In this document: positions 8,316 through 16,405 of the stretch, piece by piece
Numbering within the stretch: the first letter of the stretch is position 1
How the letters are laid out: every line of letters starts with the position of its first letter
Assembly: GCA_023246755.1 (NCBI GenBank)
Contig: JAHFHU010000005.1
Location: 1 to 35,070, forward strand
Source: Candidatus Magasanikiibacteriota bacterium
GTDB lineage: Bacteria; Patescibacteriota; Patescibacteriia; Magasanikbacterales; 2-02-FULL-50-9b
Length of the DNA: 35,070 bases
Direction: 5' to 3'
The notes under the pieces: generated by a model
The model's input: only the letters and a program-made list of their open reading frames with translations
What the model was told of the DNA's origin: nothing
The model's database searches: none
Position numbers and translations under genes: made by a program

Positions 8316-8564
8316 ATGGAAAAAACATCAACACACAAGCGATCGTTTTTGGGTACGGTGGTCTCTACCGCAATGAATAAGACCATCGTTGTTCGGATTG
8401 ATAGTATCAAGACCCATCCAAAATACGGCAAACAATATACACGTTCAAAAAAATATCACGTTCACGACGAAAAAGGTGTCGCGAAGGTCGGTGAAAAGGT
8501 GAATTTTGTCGAATGTCGTCCGCTTTCAAAAACAAAGCGCTGGCGTCTCGTCGTAGCTGCATAA
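8316..8564 (+). CDS. rpsQ: 30S ribosomal protein S17
   Basis: S17 is an OB-fold primary binding protein of the 30S 5' domain. The 82 residues include the family signature [40 protein letters not shown] and end in [15 protein letters not shown]. It starts one base after the rpmC stop (TAATATG), which suggests coupled translation. Confidence 0.96.
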   Translation: MEKTSTHKRSFLGTVVSTAMNKTIVVRIDSIKTHPKYGKQYTRSKKYHVHDEKGVAKVGEKVNFVECRPLSKTKRWRLVVAA

Positions 8565-8568
8565 TTAT

Positions 8569-8940
8569 ATGGTACAACATCGTTCAATGCTTAAAGTCGC
8601 AGATAACACCGGAGCAAAAAAGCTCTATGTTATTCGCGTACTCGGCGGCTACAAAAAACGGTATGCAACGATCGGCGATTTTGTTGTGTGCAGTGTGAAA
8701 ATTGCTGAACCACATGGACAGGTTAAAAAAGGTGATGTGGTGACGGCGGTGATCGTTCGTCAGCGCAAAGAAACGCGTCGTGCGGATGGAACATACGTTC
8801 GTTTTGACGAAAACGCAGGCGTCGTCATTGATAAGAAGTCGAAAGAACCAAAAGGCACACGTATTTTTGGACCGGTCGCGCGCGAATTGCGCAATCTCGG
8901 TTTTCAAAAAATCGTGTCGCTCGCACCTGAAGTTTTGTAA
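8569..8940 (+). CDS. rplN: 50S ribosomal protein L14
   Basis: L14 contacts the 30S subunit and forms an intersubunit bridge. The 123 residues start [18 protein letters not shown], close to the family form. They also hold [27 protein letters not shown] and the end [14 protein letters not shown]. The length is normal, and gene order matches the spc part of the cluster. Confidence 0.97.
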   Translation: MVQHRSMLKVADNTGAKKLYVIRVLGGYKKRYATIGDFVVCSVKIAEPHGQVKKGDVVTAVIVRQRKETRRADGTYVRFDENAGVVIDKKSKEPKGTRIFGPVARELRNLGFQKIVSLAPEVL

Positions 8941-8945
8941 GCACT

Positions 8946-9269
8946 ATGGAAAATCGCAAAATTAAAACTGGAGACACCGTGCAAGTGATGGCGGGCAAAG
9001 ACAAGGGCAAGATTGGTAAGATCTTGCAGGTTTTTCCCGATCGTTCTCGCGTTGTTGTTGAAGGTGCAAATTTCATGAAAAAGCATATTCGTGCACGCAG
9101 TGGTAAAGGCGGAACAGCAAAAGGACAAATCCTTCAGCTTTCAGCGCCGATGCACATTTCAAATGTTATGCTCATCGACCCAACTACGAACAAACCGACG
9201 CGGGTGAAATATGAGATGCAGGGCGACAAAAAAGTTCGTGTTGCAAAGAAAACTGGAACTGTAATTTAA
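8946..9269 (+). CDS. rplX: 50S ribosomal protein L24
   Basis: L24 starts 50S assembly and lies near the tunnel exit. The KOW motif is seen as KTGDTVQVMAGKDKGKIGKILQVFPDRSRVVVEGANFMKKH, followed by the PMHISNVMLID strand. The 107-residue length is typical. It follows rplN by five bases. Confidence 0.96.
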   Translation: MENRKIKTGDTVQVMAGKDKGKIGKILQVFPDRSRVVVEGANFMKKHIRARSGKGGTAKGQILQLSAPMHISNVMLIDPTTNKPTRVKYEMQGDKKVRVAKKTGTVI

Positions 9270-9270
9270 T

Positions 9271-9819
9271 ATGAAGCGAATGCATGAGGTCTACAAAACA
9301 GAAATTGCGCCGGTGCTCCAAAAAGAGCTCGGTGTTAAGAATGTCAATGCAGTTCCAAAAATTGTTAAAATTGTTATTTCGGTTGGTGTTGGTAAGCTCA
9401 CCAAAGACAGCAAAATGATCGAAGCGGTTGAAAGCACCTTGACGCGCATCACCGGCCAAAAGCCGGCGCAAACAAAAGCGCGCGTGTCGATTTCAAACTT
9501 CAAACTCCGTGAAGGTCAGGTTGTTGGGTACAAAGTTACGATGCGCGGCGCTCGTATGTGGGATTTTCTCGATAAGCTCGTCCACATCACCTTCGCGCGT
9601 GTTCGTGATTTCCGCGGTATCTCAATTAACAGCGTTGATGATAACGGCAACATCTCTCTCGGATTCAAAGACCAGCTCGCGTTTCCGGAAATTCGTAATG
9701 ATGAGCTTGATAATGTTCACGGTCTTGAAGTGACAATTCACTCAACGGCGGATAATAAAAAGAACGGACAGGCACTGTTTCGTGCGCTCGGCTTCCCATT
9801 TAAGGAAGGTGTGAAATAA
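9271..9819 (+). CDS. rplE: 50S ribosomal protein L5
   Basis: L5 binds 5S rRNA and contacts P-site tRNA. The 182-residue length is normal. Family blocks include [62 protein letters not shown] and [16 protein letters not shown]. The start is one base after the rplX stop in TAATATG. Confidence 0.97.
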   Translation: MKRMHEVYKTEIAPVLQKELGVKNVNAVPKIVKIVISVGVGKLTKDSKMIEAVESTLTRITGQKPAQTKARVSISNFKLREGQVVGYKVTMRGARMWDFLDKLVHITFARVRDFRGISINSVDDNGNISLGFKDQLAFPEIRNDELDNVHGLEVTIHSTADNKKNGQALFRALGFPFKEGVK

Positions 9820-9823
9820 CTAT

Positions 9824-10009
9824 ATGGCAACAGAAGGACAGATCGCAATGACAAAAAAGAAACCAAAGTTCTCGAGTCGCAAAGTGAATCGTTGTTTTCG
9901 CTGCGGCCGTAAACATGGTTATATGCGCCTCTTTAATCTCTGCCGTATTTGTTTCCGCGAATTAGCGAACCGCGGTGAGATTCCTGGTGTGACCAAATCA
10001 AGCTGGTAA
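9824..10009 (+). CDS. rpsN: 30S ribosomal protein S14, zinc-binding type
   Basis: S14 is a late-assembly protein of the 30S head. This 61-residue form has the zinc-ribbon cysteines C24, C27, C40 and C43 (CFRC and CRIC), so it is the short Zn-dependent type rather than the Cys-free form of about 100 residues. The C-terminus [18 protein letters not shown] is characteristic. The start at 9824 is chosen because of the TATATG context; a second ATG lies eight codons in. Confidence 0.96.
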   Translation: MATEGQIAMTKKKPKFSSRKVNRCFRCGRKHGYMRLFNLCRICFRELANRGEIPGVTKSSW

Positions 10010-10015
10010 AGCCCT

Positions 10016-10411
10016 ATGACTACAGATCCAATCGCAGACATGCTCACTCGAATCCGTAACGGCTACATGGTTAAAAAACATGAAGTATCGTTGCCGTATT
10101 CAAAAATTAAAATGGCAATCATTGAAATTCTCGTGCAGGAAGGTTTTGTTGCATCGGCTGAAAAAGTTGATGGCAAAGATGGCTTTCCAGAAATTAAAGC
10201 ACGTTTGAAATACAGTGCAGGTCGGCCAGCAATCACGGAAGTAACGCGTGTTTCACGCCCCGGTCTTCGTGTCTATAAAAAGAAAGACGAATTCAGAGCG
10301 GTGCAAAGCGGCTACGGTGTTGCAATCATCTCAACCCCCAAGGGTGTCATGACAAATCGCGCGGCGCGTGCAAGCGGGCTCGGCGGTGAACTCATGTGTA
10401 CCGTTTGGTAA
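10016..10411 (+). CDS. rpsH: 30S ribosomal protein S8
   Basis: S8 binds helix 21 of 16S rRNA and in E. coli represses the spc operon. The 131 residues open [31 protein letters not shown], as in the family. They close with [33 protein letters not shown], which contains the conserved STPKG motif. No S8-like regulatory site was identified near rplE. Confidence 0.97.
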   Translation: MTTDPIADMLTRIRNGYMVKKHEVSLPYSKIKMAIIEILVQEGFVASAEKVDGKDGFPEIKARLKYSAGRPAITEVTRVSRPGLRVYKKKDEFRAVQSGYGVAIISTPKGVMTNRAARASGLGGELMCTVW

Positions 10412-10421
10412 TTTAAACCCT

Positions 10422-10967
10422 ATGTCACGTATCGGAAAAAAACCAATCGAAATTCCCGCAGGTGTTGACGTAAGCATCAACGGCCAAACCGTCTCGGTTA
10501 AAGGCCCGAAAGGCAAACTCGCAACGACTTTGCATCCGCATATCACCATCGTCAAAGACGGTTCGATTATGAATGTAAGCATTGCGGATGAAAAAGAAAA
10601 AAGCGATCGTGCATTGTGGGGACTTTCTACGACACTGGTGAACAACATGATTATTGGTGTTACCAAGGGTTATGAGAAAAAATTAGAGCTTGTTGGTGTT
10701 GGTTATCGCGCGGCAATGCAGGGTGCAGATCTCAAAGTTGAGGTTGGTTATTCACATCCGGTGATTTTCAAAATGCCAGCAGGGATCACCGTCACCGCAG
10801 AAAAAACAATGATCACGATTTCAGGTTTTGATAAACAATTGGTTGGTGAAATGGCGGCGCAGATCCGTCGCATTCGCCCGCCAGAGCCTTATAAAGGCAA
10901 AGGTATTAAATACGAAGGTGAGCAGATTCGTCGTAAGGCGGGTAAAGCTGCTAAGTCAGCTAAGTAA
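10422..10967 (+). CDS. rplF: 50S ribosomal protein L6
   Basis: L6 lies near the factor-binding site of the 50S subunit. The start is placed at ATG 10422 (MSRIGKKPIEIP), which gives 181 residues. An open frame continues upstream, but it overlaps rpsH and does not look like L6. Both L6 repeats are present, and the signature PPEPYKGKGIKYEGEQIRRKAGK lies near the end. Confidence 0.96.
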   Translation: MSRIGKKPIEIPAGVDVSINGQTVSVKGPKGKLATTLHPHITIVKDGSIMNVSIADEKEKSDRALWGLSTTLVNNMIIGVTKGYEKKLELVGVGYRAAMQGADLKVEVGYSHPVIFKMPAGITVTAEKTMITISGFDKQLVGEMAAQIRRIRPPEPYKGKGIKYEGEQIRRKAGKAAKSAK

Positions 10968-10973
10968 ACCACT

Positions 10974-11345
10974 ATGAAGAAAGATACCGCAATCTATAAA
11001 CAACAACTTCGCACACGTCGTCATACAAAGATTCGTGCAAAAGTTTCAGGAACTGAAACGTGCCCACGTCTTTCGGTGTATCGCGCGTTAACGCAAATTC
11101 ATGCGCAGCTTATTGATGATGTGAGCGGGAAAACGCTCGTCGCGGTAACAACCGAAGGTTTGACCGGGGATGCAGGGGAGCGCACGGGTAAAGTTGCTGA
11201 AAGTTATCTCGGTGGTTTGAAACTCGCAGAGCTTGCGAAGGCAAAAAATATTAGCACCGTTGTTTTTGATCGTGGTGGTTTTCGCTACCATGGTCGCGTG
11301 AGCGCATTTGCTGAAGGTGCACGCACAGGGGGTCTTCAATTTTAA
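10974..11345 (+). CDS. rplR: 50S ribosomal protein L18
   Basis: L18 carries 5S rRNA into the large subunit with L5. The 123 residues include RTRRHTKIRAKVSGTETCPRLSVYRALTQIHAQLIDDVSGKTL and the closing FDRGGFRYHGRVSAFAEGARTGGLQF. It starts six bases after rplF. Confidence 0.96.
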   Translation: MKKDTAIYKQQLRTRRHTKIRAKVSGTETCPRLSVYRALTQIHAQLIDDVSGKTLVAVTTEGLTGDAGERTGKVAESYLGGLKLAELAKAKNISTVVFDRGGFRYHGRVSAFAEGARTGGLQF

Positions 11346-11350
11346 AGTTT

Positions 11351-12037
11351 ATGTCTGACGAATTACAAGTACAAACGCAAGGACTGGTTAAAGATGCGAT
11401 GACTGCGGCGCCAACGGATGCGATTCCAGCTGATGTTGAAATCATGGTTCGCGGCTCACTCGGCGGGGACGTCGGGACGGGCGGTGATCGTGGTGGACGC
11501 GGCGGAGCAGGAGGTCGTGGCGGTGGTGGACGCGGTGGACGTCGCGATGATCGCGGCGGTCGTGGAGAGCGAGAAAAAAGCGAGTTTAATCAGGTAACCC
11601 TTGATTTAGCTCGTGTTACTCGTGTGACCAAAGGTGGAAAACGTATGCGTTTTCGTGCAACGGTTGTTATCGGTGACGGCAAAGGCCGTGTTGGTTTTGC
11701 AACAAGCAAGGGTGTAGATGTGCAGGCTTCGGTTATGAAAGCGACGAACAAAGCAAAAAAACATCTCATCACGATTCCAATGCAAGATGAAACAATTCCC
11801 CACAAAGTACACGCAAAAGCGGGTGCAGCTCAAGTGATCATCATGCCAGCGCCAAAAGGTTCGGGAATTATCGCGGGTGGGCCGGTTCGTATCGCGCTGC
11901 AACTTGCGGGCGTTCCGAATGCATCGGCAAAATTACTCGGTTCAAACAATAAAATTAACAATGTGCGTGCGACGATTGATGCATTAAAAATGCTCAAGCC
12001 GATTCGTGTACGTGCTTCAAAAGAAAAGGCTCAATAA
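11351..12037 (+). CDS. rpsE: 30S ribosomal protein S5 with RGG-rich N-terminal extension
   Basis: S5 helps to form the mRNA entry channel and affects decoding accuracy. The conserved core starts near residue 77 (FNQVTLDLARVTRVTKGGKRMRF) and shows GDGKGRVGFATSKG and PAPKGSGIIAGGPVRIAL. The protein has 228 residues, about 60 more than usual. The extra N-terminus begins with an acidic stretch. Residues about 37–74 are then a glycine/arginine block rich in RGG repeats (DRGGRGGAGGRGGGGRGG), an RNA-binding, disordered type of sequence. The rpmD gene (L30), which normally follows, is absent. Confidence 0.95.
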   Translation: MSDELQVQTQGLVKDAMTAAPTDAIPADVEIMVRGSLGGDVGTGGDRGGRGGAGGRGGGGRGGRRDDRGGRGEREKSEFNQVTLDLARVTRVTKGGKRMRFRATVVIGDGKGRVGFATSKGVDVQASVMKATNKAKKHLITIPMQDETIPHKVHAKAGAAQVIIMPAPKGSGIIAGGPVRIALQLAGVPNASAKLLGSNNKINNVRATIDALKMLKPIRVRASKEKAQ

Positions 12038-12048
12038 TTTTTCGTCGT

Positions 12049-12486
12049 ATGTTGCTAGGACACTCAATCAAATCAAAACACGGAGCACGTCGTACATCGG
12101 CTGCTGTTGGTCGTGGCCACGGTTCAGGTCTTGGAACAACTGCAGGTCGCGGTCAAAAGGGTCAGCGCGCTCGTTCTGGCGGTCGCCACAAATTGAAATT
12201 TTTTGGTAGCAAAGGACTCATCCAGAGCATGCCAAAAATGCGTGGGTTTAAGTCGCCGCATGTAAAAATCGTGACCATCACCACGGCGCAATTGCAGCGC
12301 GAGTTCGCGGATGGTACAATCATCACGGCTGCAGAATTAAAAAAAGTTGGCCTTATCGCGCGCGTGAGTGTCAAAGCTAAAATTGTTGGCAACACCAAAC
12401 TTGAGAAAAAATTTACACTTACGGGCATTCCAACAACTGCGGGTGCGAAAGCTGCGCTTGAGGCAGCGGGCGGCGCGGTAAAATAA
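12049..12486 (+). CDS. rplO: 50S ribosomal protein L15
   Basis: L15 is a late-assembly protein that spans the 50S subunit. The glycine-rich N-terminus is typical (RGHGSGLGTTAGRGQKGQRARSGG), and the C-terminal L18e/L15-type domain ends ALEAAGGAVK. It has 145 residues. It follows rpsE directly, without L30 in between. Confidence 0.95.
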   Translation: MLLGHSIKSKHGARRTSAAVGRGHGSGLGTTAGRGQKGQRARSGGRHKLKFFGSKGLIQSMPKMRGFKSPHVKIVTITTAQLQREFADGTIITAAELKKVGLIARVSVKAKIVGNTKLEKKFTLTGIPTTAGAKAALEAAGGAVK

Positions 12487-12496
12487 CCTTCCTCCT

Positions 12497-13771
12497 ATGT
12501 GGGAACGATTGAAACAGATCTGGATGATTCAAGATCTCCGGAAAAGCATTCTTTTTGTCATTGCATTGCTCGTGCTCGTCCGGCTCGCTGCGCATGTTCC
12601 GATTCCGGGAATTAACGCCGCCGCTCTTCAAGGTTTTATCGCGCAAAACCAAATTATTGGTTTGCTTAATATTTTTTCCGGCGGTACACTCCAGAGTTTT
12701 TCAGTTATCATGATGGGTGTGGGTCCATATATCACCGCATCAATTATTTTTCAGTTGCTCGGCATGATCGTTCCGTCGATTGAGGAGCTTCAAAAAGAAG
12801 GTGAGTCAGGTCAGCAGCGTATCAATCAGTGGACGCGTCTCGCGACCGTTCCGCTCGCGCTCTTGCAATCATTTGGTACGATCAACTTACTTCGTCAATC
12901 GCAAGCAAATATTTTTGTTGACCTTACCGTCTTCAAACTTATCACGATCATGATTACGGTTACCGCGGGCACACTGTTTTTGGTGTGGCTTGGCGAACTG
13001 ATCACGGAAAAAAATATTGGCAACGGCGTTTCGATTCTGATTTTTACTGGCATCATCTCGAGTTTGCCAACCGCGGTTGAGCGAATGATTTTGACATTTG
13101 ATAAATCACAGCTGATTCAATTAATCGCACTTGCGGTACTTGCGGTGATTACGATTGTGGGCGTTGTCTTTATCACCCAAGGTCAACGCATCATTCCTGT
13201 CCAATATGCCCGCCAGATGCGTGGCAGTCGTATGTTTGGCGGTGTCTCAACGCATTTGCCGATTAAAGTCAATATGGCCGGTGTGATTCCGATCATTTTT
13301 GCGATTTCGCTCGTTTTGTTTCCACCGCTTATCGCGCAATTTTTTGTGCGTGCGCGAACGGCATGGATTGCGAGTGCGGCCGAGCGCGTCATACAAATTT
13401 TTAACGATCAACTCATTTACGGCATTTTGTATTTCGTGCTTGTATTCGGGTTTACATTCTTCTACACATCAATCGTGTTTCAGCCAGAAAAAGTCGCTGA
13501 AAATTTGCAAAAACAGGGTGGGTTTATTCCCGGTATTCGTCCCGGAACTGCAACGGCGGAATATCTTTCACGCGTGACCAACCGTGTCATGCTTGCGGGC
13601 GCGCTGTTTCTTGCGGTGATCGCGGTGTTGCCACTCGTCGTGCAAAAAATGATGGGAACGGGGACACTGCTTATTGGCGGAACAAGTCTTCTCATCGTTG
13701 TTTCCGTTATCATCGAAACAATGGGTAAACTTGAATCGCAAGTTACCATGCACGAGTACGATAAGCTATGA
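12497..13771 (+). CDS. secY: Protein translocase subunit SecY
   Basis: SecY forms the protein-conducting channel of the inner membrane. Its 424 residues hold about ten hydrophobic helices. Family marks include the N-terminal RLAAHVPIPGIN, the plug and TM2 region, FSVIMMGVGPYITASIIFQLL, and the cytoplasmic loop RRIIPVQYARQ-like segment (QRIIPVQYARQMRGSR). The C-terminal GTSLLIVVSVIIETMGKLESQ motif is also present. Its stop overlaps the adk start by four bases (ATGA). Confidence 0.97.
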   Translation: MWERLKQIWMIQDLRKSILFVIALLVLVRLAAHVPIPGINAAALQGFIAQNQIIGLLNIFSGGTLQSFSVIMMGVGPYITASIIFQLLGMIVPSIEELQKEGESGQQRINQWTRLATVPLALLQSFGTINLLRQSQANIFVDLTVFKLITIMITVTAGTLFLVWLGELITEKNIGNGVSILIFTGIISSLPTAVERMILTFDKSQLIQLIALAVLAVITIVGVVFITQGQRIIPVQYARQMRGSRMFGGVSTHLPIKVNMAGVIPIIFAISLVLFPPLIAQFFVRARTAWIASAAERVIQIFNDQLIYGILYFVLVFGFTFFYTSIVFQPEKVAENLQKQGGFIPGIRPGTATAEYLSRVTNRVMLAGALFLAVIAVLPLVVQKMMGTGTLLIGGTSLLIVVSVIIETMGKLESQVTMHEYDKL

Positions 13772-14412
13772 GTCAAGAACTCGAGGGGCAGCACCGGTTA
13801 ATTTTGATCGGCCCTCAAGGTTCTGGCAAGGGTACACAGGCAGAGCTTTTGTCTGTGTATTTGCAAATTCCGACCATATCAACCGGACAGCTTTGTCGAA
13901 GCGAAATTGAGCACGGAACAGAGCTCGGAAAAAAAATCGAACAGTGGGTGCGGGGTGGAGAACTTGTTCCGGATGATGTTATAACGGCGATGCTTAAAAA
14001 ACGCATCGCAGATTATGATGCGCAAGATGGTTTTATCCTTGATGGTTTCCCGCGTACCGTTGCGCAAGCCGAAGCATCCGAATCATGGATGCGACCAACA
14101 AAAGTTATCGTACTCGAAATTAATGATAAGGTTGCGGTTGCGCGCATGACGAGCCGCCGCGCGTGTACGCAATGCCGTTTTAAAACGACAGCTGAGTATG
14201 TTGCAAAACATGGCGATGAATGTCCGCGTTGTTTTGGAAAAATTGTTCAACGAGACGATGATTCGCCCGAGGTAATTCAGACGCGTCTTGATATGTACCA
14301 TCGGGTGACACAGCCCGTGATAAATTTTTATCGAGATCGCGATGAGTGCGAGCGTTTTAATGGCGCGCTGTCGATCCCACTTGTTTTTATGGAAATTGCA
14401 CACGTGCTATAA
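13768..14412 (+). CDS. adk: Adenylate kinase
   Basis: This enzyme interconverts ATP + AMP and 2 ADP in the cytoplasm. The Walker A loop GPQGSGKGT is at residues 15–23, the AMP-binding region includes ISTGQLCR, and LDGFPRT is at 91–97. The lid carries four cysteines (C133, C136, C152, C155), so it is the zinc-stabilised long-lid form. The 214-residue length is normal. ATG 13768 overlaps the secY TGA, the classic secY–adk coupling. The 3' end contains the -10 box of the map promoter. Confidence 0.96.
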   Translation: MSQELEGQHRLILIGPQGSGKGTQAELLSVYLQIPTISTGQLCRSEIEHGTELGKKIEQWVRGGELVPDDVITAMLKKRIADYDAQDGFILDGFPRTVAQAEASESWMRPTKVIVLEINDKVAVARMTSRRACTQCRFKTTAEYVAKHGDECPRCFGKIVQRDDDSPEVIQTRLDMYHRVTQPVINFYRDRDECERFNGALSIPLVFMEIAHVL

Positions 14413-14413
14413 T
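14405..14413 (+). promoter_or_regulatory. Extended -10 promoter of map
   Basis: TG-n-TATAAT (14405–14413) is a perfect extended -10 box overlapping the adk stop codon. No good -35 box is seen. Only ten bases separate it from the map ATG at 14424, so the predicted transcript is nearly leaderless. Confidence 0.65.
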
Positions 14414-14423
14414 TTGTTTTGCC

Positions 14424-15233
14424 ATGAAAAAAAAATTTATAAAATCTGATGACGCGCTTGTCGCAATTCGTACGGGCGGAAAATTGCTCGGCGAAATTTT
14501 AGAAAAAGTTTCGTGTGCGGTGAAGGTGGGTGTTACAACAAAATCTCTCGATGATTATGCATGTGAGTTGATTGTTGCCGCAGGTGGACGCCCTGCTTTT
14601 TTGGGGTATCAAATTTCTCCACGCTATCCGGCATATCCGGCGGGCCTTTGTGTTTCCGTGAATGATGAAGTGGTACACGGCATTCCGAAATCAACACAAG
14701 TGCTTGTGGCGGGTGATATCGTTGGTCTCGACATCGGCATGGAGTGGCCGTACAAAAAAAATGGTCCCGCCGGATTTTATACGGATACGGCGATGACGGT
14801 GAGTGCGGGGACGGCGAGCGCTGAAGATAAAAAATTGATGGACCGAACGTATGCGGCGCTCCGCGCTGGAATTAGTGCGGCGCACGATGGTGGGGAGGTT
14901 CGTGATATTAGTCGAGCGATTGAAGGTTCGCTCAAACCATTTGGTTACGGAATCGTCGAAGATCTTGTTGGCCATGGCGTTGGATATAGCGTCCACGAAG
15001 ATCCGCAAATTCCAAATTTTTTATATCGGGGCGCGCCTGTTATCCCGCTCAAATCTGGGATGGTGTTGGCGCTGGAGCCTATGGTCAATCGGGGCGGCTC
15101 GGAGGTTTACACTGATCGCGATGCGTGGACCATTAAAACATCGGATCGCTCACGGAGCGCTCATTTTGAACACACGATTATCATCACCGACACAGGGGCG
15201 GATATTGTCACATTGCGTCCCGGTGAATTATAA
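14424..15233 (+). CDS. map: Methionine aminopeptidase, type I
   Basis: This metallopeptidase removes the initiator methionine from new proteins. The metal ligands are visible in order: the first Asp in VGLDIGMEW, Asp in FYTDTAMTV, His in GHGVGYSVHEDP, Glu in LALEPMV, and Glu near the C-terminus in HFEHTIIIT. HGIP supplies the active-site histidine. The 269-residue length is typical. The infA-rpmJ-rpsM-rpsK-rpoA-rplQ genes that often follow map are not here; ruvX and recO take their place. Start ATG 14424 follows a close -10 box. Confidence 0.96.
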   Translation: MKKKFIKSDDALVAIRTGGKLLGEILEKVSCAVKVGVTTKSLDDYACELIVAAGGRPAFLGYQISPRYPAYPAGLCVSVNDEVVHGIPKSTQVLVAGDIVGLDIGMEWPYKKNGPAGFYTDTAMTVSAGTASAEDKKLMDRTYAALRAGISAAHDGGEVRDISRAIEGSLKPFGYGIVEDLVGHGVGYSVHEDPQIPNFLYRGAPVIPLKSGMVLALEPMVNRGGSEVYTDRDAWTIKTSDRSRSAHFEHTIIITDTGADIVTLRPGEL

Positions 15234-15234
15234 T
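15205..15234 (+). promoter_or_regulatory. Promoter of ruvX-recO
   Basis: TTGTCA (15205–15210) and TATAAT (15229–15234) are 18 bases apart, inside the end of map. The -10 box ends seven bases before the ruvX start at 15242, again predicting a leaderless mRNA. Confidence 0.7.
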
Positions 15235-15241
15235 AAATCAT

Positions 15242-15649
15242 ATGCCTATTTTGGGTTTTGATCATGGTGGTCGTCGCATCGGCGTCGCAATCGTTCCGGA
15301 TGATACAAGTTTTGCGTTGCCTCTTCTGACAATTGACGGCACGGAAGACGAACAGTGGCAGCAGCTCGACGTGTTGATTCGCAAACAGTCACCACGATCG
15401 GTTGTGATTGGTTTGCCGGTCACGATGGCGGGCACCGAAGGTGATCAGGCAAAAATCGTGCGTGATTTTGGCGCACAATTTTTTGAACGATACAATGTGC
15501 CGGTGAATTATATTGATGAGCGCATGTCTTCGCAACAGGCAGCAGCTGCGGGCGCAACAGATATCGACGCATCATCCGCCGCGATTATTTTGGATTCATA
15601 TCTTGCAAAAACGGGCGCAAGCAGCGTTGATGATTTATTTGATTTGTGA
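15242..15649 (+). CDS. ruvX: YqgF/RuvX-family putative Holliday-junction resolvase
   Basis: The YqgF family has an RNase H-like fold and is linked to pre-16S rRNA 5' end processing and possibly to junction resolution. Marks are the N-terminal LGFDHGGRRIGVA (the first catalytic Asp in GFD), VVIGLPVTMAGTEG, and the YIDERMSS motif with the second acidic residues. The 135-residue length is normal. It overlaps recO by four bases and probably forms an operon with it. Confidence 0.93.
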   Translation: MPILGFDHGGRRIGVAIVPDDTSFALPLLTIDGTEDEQWQQLDVLIRKQSPRSVVIGLPVTMAGTEGDQAKIVRDFGAQFFERYNVPVNYIDERMSSQQAAAAGATDIDASSAAIILDSYLAKTGASSVDDLFDL

Positions 15650-16269
15650 CGATAACGGACAGCGCGATTATTTTATCGCGCGAATCGTGGCGCGAAGCAG
15701 ATAAACGCGCGTGTTTTTTTACGTTGCATCATGGGAAATTGGAAGCGATCGCGGTTGGTGCGCATAAAATTAAAAGCAAACTCGCGGGGCATCTTGAGCC
15801 GCTTCGTGCCGTTGAGGTTATGTTCGCAGAGGGTGCTCGTGGATTTAAAATCGCGCAATGTGTAACGCGCCACAATTTTTTTGATGCTGCGTCGGCAAAT
15901 TTTTTTCGTGCGCGGGCACTCGGGACGCTTGCGCGGTTTGTTAATCGGGTGATGGAATTTCATCATTGTGATGCGATCATGTATGAGTTTTTATTTCGAG
16001 CACTTGCTGAAATTCAATCGGTTCCGGTTGATGCTATTGATCAGGCGGTCGGGCAACAACTATACAAACTTGCCGAACATTGTGGGTATGCTCCCGAGTT
16101 TAATCAGTGTGTTGTGTGTGGGAAGCGGGAGCGTTTAACCCGGTTTTGTGCAGCGCTCGGCGGTGTAATTTGTGCTGATGAGCGCGTTAATGACCGTGTC
16201 GCACATTTTGATGGTGCGAAATCATATGAGCATGTGTACACATTTTTAAAATGGCGGCACCTTGTGTAG
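15646..16269 (+). CDS. recO: DNA repair protein RecO
   Basis: RecO helps to load RecA on SSB-covered DNA in the RecFOR route. The N-terminal OB fold starts TDSAIILSRESWREADKRACFFTLHHGKLEAIAVGAHKIKSK. The helical domain contains a zinc-type pair of cysteines in CVVCGKR, and later single cysteines (RFCAALGGVICADE). It has 207 residues, slightly shorter than the usual 240 or so. The start is GTG 15646, which overlaps the ruvX stop (GTGA). Confidence 0.9.
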   Translation: MTITDSAIILSRESWREADKRACFFTLHHGKLEAIAVGAHKIKSKLAGHLEPLRAVEVMFAEGARGFKIAQCVTRHNFFDAASANFFRARALGTLARFVNRVMEFHHCDAIMYEFLFRALAEIQSVPVDAIDQAVGQQLYKLAEHCGYAPEFNQCVVCGKRERLTRFCAALGGVICADERVNDRVAHFDGAKSYEHVYTFLKWRHLV

Positions 16270-16290
16270 TTTTTGAATGCTCGTTATAAT
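16262..16290 (+). promoter_or_regulatory. Promoter of the 28-codon acidic ORF
   Basis: TTGTGT (16262–16267) and TATAAT (16285–16290) are 17 bases apart; the -35 box overlaps the end of recO. The expected start near 16297 leaves about 22 bases before ATG 16319. The only reading frame it can serve on this strand is the short acidic one. Confidence 0.65.
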
Positions 16291-16318
16291 TTTATCTGTT
16301 ATTAATTTATTTTTTTGT

Positions 16319-16405
16319 ATGGCGTTAGATGAAGAAAATGAAGAAGAGGTAGAAGACGTGACGGGATCTGATGCAGATTTTGACGATGAAGAAGCGAGCG
16401 CGTGA
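16319..16405 (+). CDS. Very small acidic protein (28 residues), unknown
   Basis: A start-to-stop reading frame of 28 codons begins MALDEENEEEVEDV and ends FDDEEASA. Fourteen of 28 residues are Asp or Glu, and there is no Lys or Arg. It has a good promoter of its own, and its ATG is preceded by T as at most starts here. The frame ends at the base directly before the dedA stop codon of the opposite strand. I do not recognise the family. A polyanionic peptide or an intrinsically disordered binding partner is possible; a chance frame behind a promoter of a small RNA is the alternative. Confidence 0.5.
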   Translation: MALDEENEEEVEDVTGSDADFDDEEASA

